Part shown: positions 1 to 6,322 of the stretch, piece after piece
Layout of the letters: every line of letters begins with the position of its first letter
Numbering within the stretch: the stretch's first letter is position 1
NCBI GenBank assembly: GCA_003517845.1
Contig: DOZU01000109.1
Span: 1-8,394, forward strand
From: Clostridiales bacterium
GTDB lineage: Bacteria > Bacillota > Sulfobacillia > UBA995
Length of the DNA: 8,394 bases
Reading direction: 5' to 3'
Program-made: the position numbers and the translations under genes
The notes under the pieces: generated by a model
The model's input: the letters and a program-made list of their open reading frames with translations, nothing else
Told to the model about the DNA's origin: nothing
The model's database searches: none

Positions 1-1041
1 GAAGTCGACGACGATGATCCCACCGATATCTCTAAGGCGTATCTGCCGGGCGATCTCCCGCGCCGCCTCCAGGTTAGTGCGTAGTACGGTGTCCGCCAGG
101 TTGGTCGTGCCAACGAACTTGCCCGTATTGACGTCGATGATGGTCAGGGCCTCTGCGTGGTCGATCACGAGATAACCGCCGCTCCGCAACCATACTCGCC
201 TTCGGAGGGCCCGCTCGACCTCCTCCTCCAACCCACAGCGATCGAACAGGCTCTCTTCCCGGCCGTCCACGCAATGCACCCGGTCCTTGAGTTCGGGCGA
301 GATGTCGTCCAATAGTTCCAGGACGCGATGATACTCCGCCCGGGAGTCGATGAGCAGGCGGTTTGTATCCGGGCCGAAGGCATCGCGGATCACCCGCAAG
401 ATCAGGCCGAGGTCCTTGTGCAAGAGACGCGGGCCGGGTCCCTCGCGGTATCGCGCCCGGACCTTCTCCCATAGACGGTTCAAGAACTGGAGGTCGGCGG
501 CAAGATCGGATTCGTCGCGACCTTCGGCCACGGTCCGGACGATAGCGCCCGTGCCTGACGGGCGCACCCCGTCGGCCAACTTGCGCAGACGGTCCCGTTC
601 CGACTCGTCCTCGATCCGGCGGGACACCCCGACATAGTCAAGGCCGGGCATGAATACCAGGTAGCGCCCGGGAAGGGTGATGTGGGTCGTTACCCGCGCC
701 CCCTTACCCCCGATGGCGTCCTTGGTCACCTGAACCATCACATCCTGGCCGACCCGGAGCAGTTCCCGGATCGAAGCCCGGCCGGCAACAGCTATCTCTT
801 CCCCATCCTCATCCCTGGGGCTGACATCGGCCACATACAAGAAAGCATTCCGTTCGAGGCCGATGTTCACGAAAGCCGCCTGCATTCCGGGCAAGACGTT
901 CTCAACCTTGCCCCGGTAGATATTACCCACGCTGCGTTCGCTTGCCGGTCGTTCGTGATGGATCTCGACGAGCTGCCCTTCCTCAAGCAGGGCAACCCTG
1001 GTCTCCCAGGGTTCTACGCTCACGATGATCTCCTTGCTCAC
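1..1041 (-). CDS. rng: Ribonuclease G/E family endoribonuclease (C-terminus beyond window)
   Basis: Endoribonuclease of the RNase E/G family, which cuts single-stranded AU-rich RNA in rRNA maturation and mRNA decay in the cytoplasm. 347 codons are visible, open to the left edge. An S1 RNA-binding domain spans about residues 36-125 (GNIYRGKVENVLPGMQAAFVNIG). The catalytic region carries IIDVNTGKF with D303 and N305, and the last visible residues are IIVVDF with D346. These are the Mg2+-binding positions of E. coli RNase E, here with the same numbers. The Zn-link and C-terminal small domain lie outside the window. I chose the GTG start at 1041 because AGGTGG sits six bases upstream and the GTG overlaps the stop of the upstream gene (GTGA), which implies translational coupling. 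It is the third gene of the operon starting near 3613. Bacillota RNase G-like proteins are usually near 500 residues, so about 150 are likely missing. The choice of rng over rne is by size and context; the family call is very secure. Confidence 0.95.
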   Translation of the reverse strand, partial: MSKEIIVSVEPWETRVALLEEGQLVEIHHERPASERSVGNIYRGKVENVLPGMQAAFVNIGLERNAFLYVADVSPRDEDGEEIAVAGRASIRELLRVGQDVMVQVTKDAIGGKGARVTTHITLPGRYLVFMPGLDYVGVSRRIEDESERDRLRKLADGVRPSGTGAIVRTVAEGRDESDLAADLQFLNRLWEKVRARYREGPGPRLLHKDLGLILRVIRDAFGPDTNRLLIDSRAEYHRVLELLDDISPELKDRVHCVDGREESLFDRCGLEEEVERALRRRVWLRSGGYLVIDHAEALTIIDVNTGKFVGTTNLADTVLRTNLEAAREIARQIRLRDIGGIIVVDF

Positions 1042-1754
1042 GAGCCACCACCTTTCCGAGTCATGCTACAGTGGAGCGCCATTCGATGAGTTAGCACGGC
1101 TCCCGGCGCCAGGCTGATCGGGACCGTCTCGGCCAGGGCGGCGACTACCTCTTCCGGCTTGACCGTGCCCCGCGGGTCCAGTAGTATGCACATCTCCAGT
1201 TCCAGGAAATCAGGTCCCTCGGTCACTTCCAGCCTCTCCACCAGCGGTCTGGCGTCTACCAGGCGCGTCCTCCCCTCCCGTCGCCGGGACAGGAGGTGGG
1301 ATGAAGACTGCATGAAGCGGAGGGCCGCCTGGTGAAGCGCGAACCGGTCTTCGGTCTCGGACAGACGAACCGTGACCCGGTAGGTGGCGGCCTTTACCCC
1401 GGCAGCCAAGGGACGACCGGCCGAAGGCACCTCGCAGACTTCCCGTACCTCCAGTCCAGGCGGCAGTTGCGCTTCCAGGGCGGCCTGAAACTGGGCTGAG
1501 CTCATGGGTCGAGCGAGGTCGACCTCAAAGTACTCGGCCTGGCTGGTCGCGCCAAGGGTGAGCGCGGACGCGAAAGACAGCCGGGGAAGGGGGTTGTATC
1601 CCTGACTGTGAGCGACGTCGATATGCGCGCGCCGCAAGGCCCGCTCGATCGCCCTCGTCAGATCGAGGTGCGAGATCCAGCGAGCGTCGCCCAACTTGGC
1701 CATCTTCACCCTGATCCGCTGGACGGGTCTTCGCCTCCCCCGGCCTTCCGCCAT
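1038..1754 (-). CDS. TIGR03936 family radical SAM-associated protein (DUF2344)
   Basis: Small partner protein of the TIGR03960 radical SAM protein; biochemical function is not established. From the ATG at 1754 it has 238 residues, the usual family size. The family's N-terminal signature is clear: RIRVKMAKLGDARWISHLDL at about 13-32, followed by a basic helix (RAIERALRRA) and SQGYNPLPRLSF at 50-61. The ATG at 1754 keeps the first beta strand (RIRVKM) and overlaps the radical SAM gene by 49 bases in another frame; its ribosome site is weak (GGCGGAG close to the ATG). An alternative is GTG at 1709, which forms a GTGA overlap with the radical SAM stop but loses part of strand one. An in-frame extension to 1865 is not family-like. 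In some Bacillota this domain is fused to the radical SAM protein, which supports a shared task, perhaps RNA modification (inference). Confidence 0.9.
   Translation of the reverse strand: MAEGRGRRRPVQRIRVKMAKLGDARWISHLDLTRAIERALRRAHIDVAHSQGYNPLPRLSFASALTLGATSQAEYFEVDLARPMSSAQFQAALEAQLPPGLEVREVCEVPSAGRPLAAGVKAATYRVTVRLSETEDRFALHQAALRFMQSSSHLLSRRREGRTRLVDARPLVERLEVTEGPDFLELEMCILLDPRGTVKPEEVVAALAETVPISLAPGAVLTHRMALHCSMTRKGGGS
1048..1053 (-). promoter_or_regulatory. Ribosome binding site of RNase G gene
   Basis: AGGTGG on the minus strand ends six bases before the GTG at 1041. It differs by one base from the ideal AGGAGG and lies inside the last codons of the DUF2344 gene. It decides the start of the RNase G gene, since no ATG with a comparable site is near. 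Confidence 0.7.
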
Positions 1755-3613
1755 GCTCCGCCGGTCGCCGCCGCCCGCGGGTGGCAGGCGCCGCAAGCGG
1801 TACATGCCGCCCAGCGGCAGTCCGGGGTCGGCAGGCCGGCAAAGGCCCGCTCCCGCTCCCGCCACAGGAATTCCTTGTCCACGCCGCAGTCAAGATGGTC
1901 CCAGGGCAGCAGTTCGTCCTGATCCCGCGGTCGCTCAGCGTAATGGGCCGGCTCGATGCCGCTGCCGGCGAAAGCTCCCAACCATCGCCGATAATCGAAC
2001 TGCTCCGACCAGCCGTCGAACCTCGCACCCATCGCCCAGGCCTCGCGGATGGCCGGGGCCAGGCGGCGGTCGCCGCGAGCGAATACTGCCTCAACTCGGC
2101 TCACGTGGGGGTCATGCCAGCTCAGCCTGACCCGACGCGGCGTGCGCCGTCGCAGATAGGACTGGCGCTCCTCCAGTTCCGCAAGGGAGCATTGCGGCTC
2201 CCACTGGAACGGAGTGTGGGCCTTGGGCACGAACGGCGCGATGCTCACCCCTAACTTGAGTTGTCGCCCCTTGCCGCCGGTGACTTCCCGGTAGACTCCT
2301 TCTGCCTCCCGAATCAGATCGACCAGGCCATCGAGATCCTCCTGCCTTTCCGTGGGTAACCCGATCATGAAGTACAGCTTGACCGCATGCCAGCCGCTCC
2401 GAAAAGCACTCTCCATGGCCTGGCGCAGGTCATGCTCGGTCACGCCTTTGTTGATGACGTCGCGGAGTCGCTGCGTGCCGGCTTCCGGGGCGAAGGTCAG
2501 GCCGGTCTTACGGACCCGCTGCACCTGATGAGCCAGCCCGACCGAGAAAGCATCCGCGCGCAGTGAAGGCAGCGAGATTCCCACCCCTCGGCCCTCCTCC
2601 TGGTCCACCAGCCTGCGTACCGTGTCCTCGATGGCCGAGTAGTCACTGGCGCTGAGGGCCGCGAGGGACAGTTCCTGGTGTCCCGTAGCGTCGATGAGCT
2701 GTCGGGCCAACTCGCATACCTGGTCGGGCGATCGCTCCCTGACCGGACGGTAGATGGTGCCGGCCTGGCAGAAGCGACATCCTCGCGTGCAGCCGCGGAA
2801 GACCTCCACCATGGCCCGATCATGAACGATCTCCGAGTAGGGGACCACCGGGCGCAGCGGGTGAGGTGTTCGATCGAGGTCGCGCACCCACCGCCGGCGG
2901 ACCCGCTCGGGCACCCCCGGCACCGCCGGGCCGAACGTGGCCAGCTTCCCATCTGGCCGGTACGTCACCTGGTAGAGGGAGGGGACATATACTCCAGGGA
3001 TGGCGGCAAGCCGCCGGAGTAAGTTCCCCCGGCTCCGGCTCCCCCGCCGCTTGTCATCCCGGCAGGCATCCACCACTTCGTGGATGACCTCTTCCCCCTC
3101 GCCGAGGACGATGGCATCGAGGAACGGGGCGAGCGGCTCCGGATTCAGGGCGCAAGGCCCCCCTGCCAGCACCAGCGGGTGCCCCGCGTCGCGCTCAGCC
3201 GCCGCCAGCGGAATGCCAGCGAGATCGAGGAGGTTGAGCACATTCGTGAAGTTCATCTCATATTGCAGGGAAATGCCGAGGATGTCGAATTCGGCGACCG
3301 ACCGCCTTGACTCGAGGGCGAACAGGGGCAGGCCCGTCCGCCGCAGTTCCGCCTCCATATCCACCCAGGGGGCGTAAACCCTCTCGCAAGCCGTGTCCTC
3401 CCGCCGGTTGAGCTGGTCATACAGGATGAGGCTGCCGAGGTGAGACATGCCAATCTCGTACACCTCGGGGAAGGCCAAGGCGAACAAGACATCGACGCTC
3501 CGATGGTCCTTGCGGACGGCGTTCCACTCCCCTCCCGTGTACCGGGCCGGTCGGGTGACGCGGGGGAGCAGACTCTCCAAGGTGTCGGCCACGGGATCCT
3601 GGCCAGGGGGCAT
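1706..3613 (-). CDS. TIGR03960 family B12-binding-like radical SAM protein
   Basis: Predicted radical SAM enzyme, so expected to make a 5'-deoxyadenosyl radical from a [4Fe-4S] cluster; its substrate is unknown. Numbering below is from the GTG at 3625 (subtract 4 for the ATG at 3613). The N-terminus has the family signature LLPRVTRPARYTGGEWN at 19-35. Residues 45-180 resemble a cobalamin-binding Rossmann fold, but I see no DxHxxG motif, so B12 use is uncertain. The cluster motif CTRGCRFC has C279, C283 and C286. The SAM barrel continues with TFAPEAGTQRLRDVINKG and KLYFMIGLPTE. A C-terminal Cys group (C603, C608, C611, C614) may bind another metal or cluster. The length of about 635 fits the family. 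ATG at 3613 is preferred (GGTGGGG just upstream); GTG at 3622 or 3625, behind AGGA, is possible. It is first gene of the operon with DUF2344 and RNase G. Confidence 0.92.
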   Translation of the reverse strand: MPPGQDPVADTLESLLPRVTRPARYTGGEWNAVRKDHRSVDVLFALAFPEVYEIGMSHLGSLILYDQLNRREDTACERVYAPWVDMEAELRRTGLPLFALESRRSVAEFDILGISLQYEMNFTNVLNLLDLAGIPLAAAERDAGHPLVLAGGPCALNPEPLAPFLDAIVLGEGEEVIHEVVDACRDDKRRGSRSRGNLLRRLAAIPGVYVPSLYQVTYRPDGKLATFGPAVPGVPERVRRRWVRDLDRTPHPLRPVVPYSEIVHDRAMVEVFRGCTRGCRFCQAGTIYRPVRERSPDQVCELARQLIDATGHQELSLAALSASDYSAIEDTVRRLVDQEEGRGVGISLPSLRADAFSVGLAHQVQRVRKTGLTFAPEAGTQRLRDVINKGVTEHDLRQAMESAFRSGWHAVKLYFMIGLPTERQEDLDGLVDLIREAEGVYREVTGGKGRQLKLGVSIAPFVPKAHTPFQWEPQCSLAELEERQSYLRRRTPRRVRLSWHDPHVSRVEAVFARGDRRLAPAIREAWAMGARFDGWSEQFDYRRWLGAFAGSGIEPAHYAERPRDQDELLPWDHLDCGVDKEFLWRERERAFAGLPTPDCRWAACTACGACHPRAAATGGAWRKAGGGEDPSSGSG

Positions 3614-3664
3614 GGTCCCCACCACGGTCCTGTAAGGAAATCGGCGGTCGCCGGTCAGCCGGAC

Positions 3665-3680
3665 GCGGCGACTCCGCCGC
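3665..3680 (-). other. GC hairpin at predicted 5' end of operon leader
   Basis: GCGGCG-GAGT-CGCCGC on the minus strand can form a six-pair GC stem with a four-base loop. It lies at or within one or two bases of the predicted transcript start, so the mRNA would start with a stem. Further small stems are possible at 3651-3662 and 3642-3653 in the same leader. A 5'-terminal stem can slow RNase E/G-type decay (general knowledge); a link with RNase G encoded on the same transcript is inference. Confidence 0.4.
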
Positions 3681-3684
3681 CAAT

Positions 3685-3714
3685 ATTATACCTCAATGGC
3701 AGCGCGTGTTCCAG
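3685..3714 (-). promoter_or_regulatory. Putative sigma-A type promoter of the radical SAM-DUF2344-rng operon
   Basis: On the minus strand a perfect -10, TATAAT, lies at 3690-3685. Seventeen bases upstream is TGGAAC at 3714-3709, a poor -35 (three of six matches). Transcription would begin near 3678, leaving a leader of about 55-65 bases before the radical SAM start. This AT-rich patch stands out in GC-rich surroundings. The -10 is convincing; the -35 is weak, so the promoter may need an activator. Confidence 0.55.
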
Positions 3715-3729
3715 TTTCTCGGGAGAAAC
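3714..3729. repeat. Short dyad in the divergent intergenic region
   Basis: GTTTCTC-GG-GAGAAAC is a perfect inverted repeat with seven-base arms and a two-base centre. It abuts the -35 position of the minus-strand promoter and lies 63 bases before the protease start on the plus strand. It could be a repressor or activator operator, or a leader hairpin of the protease mRNA. It does not match CIRCE, CtsR or LexA consensus sites as I know them. Confidence 0.4.
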
Positions 3730-3779
3730 GTGCGGCGGAAAGGGTCAGCGCGACCTGCGTCGAACGTGATCCTCCATCG

Positions 3780-3786
3780 GGAGGTG
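3780..3786 (+). promoter_or_regulatory. Strong ribosome binding site of the Lon-type protease gene
   Basis: GGAGGTG, an exact seven-base match to the Shine-Dalgarno consensus, sits six bases before the ATG at 3793. It settles the start of the protease gene against the longer open frame that begins at GTG 3706. No convincing plus-strand promoter is visible upstream. Confidence 0.85.
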
Positions 3787-3792
3787 GAGTGG

Positions 3793-6321
3793 ATGACCGG
3801 AACCAACCCGCTCCGACCGGAAGCCCTGCGGCTGACCGTGGACCCATCGGTGTTCCCTTTCCGCACCACGGAGGAACTCCCCCCGGTCGAGGGGCGCATC
3901 GGGCAGGAACGAGCCGTCGAGGCGATGGAGTTCGGGTTGCGGATTACCAGCCCCGGTTTCAACATCTTCATGGCCGGGGCATCCGGTACGGGGAAGAGCA
4001 CGTACGCCCGGCAACTTGTGGCAGAGGTCGCTCTCGGCCAGCCGGCGCCGGATGACTGGTGCTATGTGCACAATTTCGAGGAGGCGGACCATCCCCTCAT
4101 CTTGCGCCTTCCGCCGGGGCGGGCGACGGTCTTCGCCCGTGACCTCGAGCAACTGGTCAACGACTTGAAAGACTCCATCCCCCGGGCCTTCGACAGTGAA
4201 GACTATGAGCGGCAGCGCAACGAGATCGTCAAGACGGTACACGAGCGCCAGCAGCAGGCTTTCGCGGAGCTGGAGCGGGCGGCCGGCGAGCGCGGTTTCG
4301 CCCTGAAGAGCACGAGCACCGGCTTCGTCACGGCGCCGGTGGTGGGCGGCCAGATGGTCTCGCCAGAAGACTATGAAAACCTCGACGACGCGTCCAAGCG
4401 CCTGATAGATGCCCGGCGACAGCAGCTTCAGGAGGTCATGGCTGACACTATCCGGCGGGTCCGGGGAGTGGAGCGCGCCGCCCGCGAGCAACTTGCCCAG
4501 CTCGAGAGCGGGGTGGCGTTGTTCGCAGCCAAGCCGCTTCTGGACGAGCTGCGCGGAGATTACCGGGACTTCCCTGCCGTACTCCGCTATCTCGACCAGA
4601 TCCAGGAAGATGTGGTCCAGAATCTGAGCGACTTCCGGCAGACGGAAGACAAGCCGGCCGCGGTCAACCTGCTGGGCGCCCGCGTGGGCGGAGTTCCCGA
4701 CCTGTCGCGGTATCGTGTGAACGTCATCGTGGCCAACGGCGGAACCGATGGCGCGCCGGTGGTCTTCGAGACCAATCCCACCTACTACAACCTGTTCGGC
4801 AGCATGGAGTACCGTGGCGAGTTCGGCATGATGACCACGGACTTCACCATGGTCAAAGGAGGCTCGCTCCACCGCGCCAACGGCGGCTATTTGATCTTGC
4901 AGGTCGTCGACATGTTCACCGACGCCACCGCGTGGCTGGCGCTGAAAAGGGCCCTCAAGACGGGAGAAGTGAGGATCGAGAATATCGGGCAGCAATTTCG
5001 GCTGGTGCCGACGGCGACCCTCAAACCCGAGCCTATGCCGTTGCAGGTCAAAGTGGTGATGATCGGCAGCCCCATGCACTACCTGTTGCTGCAGCACTAC
5101 GACGAGGACTTCCGCAAGCTGTTCAAGATCAAAGCGGATTTCGATGTGGAAACCGACAGTTCCCCGGGAAGGATCGCGCAATACGCCGCCTTTGTGGGAT
5201 CGGTATGCCGCCAGGGCAACCTCCGCCACTTCGATCGGGAAGCAGTGGCCCGCGTAATCGAGTTCAGTTGTCGTCTCGCGGAGGACCAGAACAAGCTCTC
5301 GACCCGGTTCAATGACATATCCGAACTGATCTATGAGGCGAGCACGGTAGCAACCCTGGATGGCGCCGTTAACGTGGGCGCGAGGCATGTGGATGCGGCC
5401 TTGCGCGAGAAGATCGACCGCTCCAACCGATTGGAGGAGCGGGTTCAGGAGTTCATCGCTCGCGGGGTAATCCTGGTCGATACCGAAGGGGAAGTGATCG
5501 GCCAGGTCAACGGGGTTGCCGTGCTGGATCTGGGCGACCATCGCTTTGGCAAGCCGTCGCGGATCACCGCAACGGCGGGATTGGGAAGGGCCGGGATCGT
5601 CAACATCGACCGCGAGTCCCGGCTGTCCGGCCGCATCCACAGCAAGGGAGTGTTGACCCTGGGCGGCTACTTGCTGGGCAAGTTCGCCCGCCGCCAACCG
5701 CTGGCCCTCTCGGCTACCCTGGGCTTCGAACAGCTTTACGACGAAGTCGAGGGCGATTCCGCCTCCGGCGCTGAGCTGTGCTGTCTTCTGTCGGCAATCG
5801 GGCAGATACCCTTGCGTCAGGGGCTAGCCATGACCGGGTCGGTCAACCAGCGGGGCGAGATCCAGCCGGTCGGCGGGGTGAATGAGAAGATCGAAGGCTT
5901 TTTCCAGGTGTGCAAGGCACGCGGCTTCCGAGGTGACCAGGGAGTGATCATCCCCTCCCGCAACGTTGCCAATCTGATGCTCCGGGAAGAACTGGTTGAT
6001 GCGGTGCGGGCAGGCCAGTTCCAGGTATACGCGGTGGACACCATTGGCCAGGCAATGGAGACCCTCAGCGGCGTACGTTTCGGGGAAGAGGATCCCGGCG
6101 GCGCCTTCGAGCCGGGAACAGTGTGCCACCAGGTGGAAACCGGCTTCCGCGACCTGGCCGAGCGCATGGCGCGTTTTGGCAGGGAACTGGCAGGTCCGTC
6201 GGACAGCGAGCTTCGGAGTGCGGCGCCCAGCCCGGCCAAGCCTCCCGGGGAGCCGGGACTACCCCCGGGCCCGGAGGATGGCGACCGGCCGCCGGAGAAG
6301 CCGCCGGCATCTACCCGGTAG
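3793..6321 (+). CDS. Lon-related AAA+ ATP-dependent protease (AAA_32 type)
   Basis: Predicted cytoplasmic ATP-dependent serine protease of the Lon-related AAA_32 family, distinct from classical LonA; substrates unknown. 842 residues. The N-terminus FPFRTTEELPPVEGRIGQERAVEAMEFG (about 21-48) is typical. Walker A GASGTGKST is at 62-70 (K68). A charged, probably coiled-coil insertion follows at about 130-285. The Walker B region is LHRANGGYLILQVVDMF (about 359-375), with Gln370 where many AAA+ proteins have Asp. DEDFRKLFKIKADFD is at 438-452. The C-terminal protease domain has GDSASGAEL with the likely catalytic Ser658, and the partner Lys699 in GGVNEKIEGFF, so the dyad is intact. A Pro-rich tail (802-842, 13 prolines) is probably disordered and unusual. 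The start is fixed by GGAGGTG and by the family-like MTGTNPLRPEALRL. It is divergent from the radical SAM operon and convergent with rodA, its stop being one base from the rodA stop. Confidence 0.93.
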   Translation: MTGTNPLRPEALRLTVDPSVFPFRTTEELPPVEGRIGQERAVEAMEFGLRITSPGFNIFMAGASGTGKSTYARQLVAEVALGQPAPDDWCYVHNFEEADHPLILRLPPGRATVFARDLEQLVNDLKDSIPRAFDSEDYERQRNEIVKTVHERQQQAFAELERAAGERGFALKSTSTGFVTAPVVGGQMVSPEDYENLDDASKRLIDARRQQLQEVMADTIRRVRGVERAAREQLAQLESGVALFAAKPLLDELRGDYRDFPAVLRYLDQIQEDVVQNLSDFRQTEDKPAAVNLLGARVGGVPDLSRYRVNVIVANGGTDGAPVVFETNPTYYNLFGSMEYRGEFGMMTTDFTMVKGGSLHRANGGYLILQVVDMFTDATAWLALKRALKTGEVRIENIGQQFRLVPTATLKPEPMPLQVKVVMIGSPMHYLLLQHYDEDFRKLFKIKADFDVETDSSPGRIAQYAAFVGSVCRQGNLRHFDREAVARVIEFSCRLAEDQNKLSTRFNDISELIYEASTVATLDGAVNVGARHVDAALREKIDRSNRLEERVQEFIARGVILVDTEGEVIGQVNGVAVLDLGDHRFGKPSRITATAGLGRAGIVNIDRESRLSGRIHSKGVLTLGGYLLGKFARRQPLALSATLGFEQLYDEVEGDSASGAELCCLLSAIGQIPLRQGLAMTGSVNQRGEIQPVGGVNEKIEGFFQVCKARGFRGDQGVIIPSRNVANLMLREELVDAVRAGQFQVYAVDTIGQAMETLSGVRFGEEDPGGAFEPGTVCHQVETGFRDLAERMARFGRELAGPSDSELRSAAPSPAKPPGEPGLPPGPEDGDRPPEKPPASTR

Positions 6322-6322
6322 A

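Noticed and set aside
74..472. Minus-strand frame of 132 codons inside the RNase G region
   Set aside because: Out of frame with the RNase G gene, which has clear S1 and catalytic motifs over the same bases; the protein is low complexity.
682..1089. Plus-strand frame of 135 codons
   Set aside because: Antisense shadow of the N-terminal S1 region of RNase G; no family resemblance.
1696..2254. Several plus-strand frames of about 100-160 codons
   Set aside because: Antisense to the C-terminus of the radical SAM gene; Arg/Pro/Ala-rich, no motifs.
3684..3689. TATTAT on the plus strand as -10 of the protease
   Set aside because: Five of six matches, but it is the complement overlap of the minus-strand TATAAT, and no acceptable -35 is found 16-18 bases upstream.
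3706..3792. 29-codon upstream extension of the protease
   Set aside because: It starts at GTG without a ribosome site and lies before a strong GGAGGTG site and a family-like N-terminus at 3793.
3745..5697. Long open frame of 650 codons on the minus strand, antisense to the protease gene
   Set aside because: It is a GC-rich mirror of the protease frame, with no recognisable domain or ribosome site; the plus-strand frame carries Walker A and the Lon Ser-Lys dyad.
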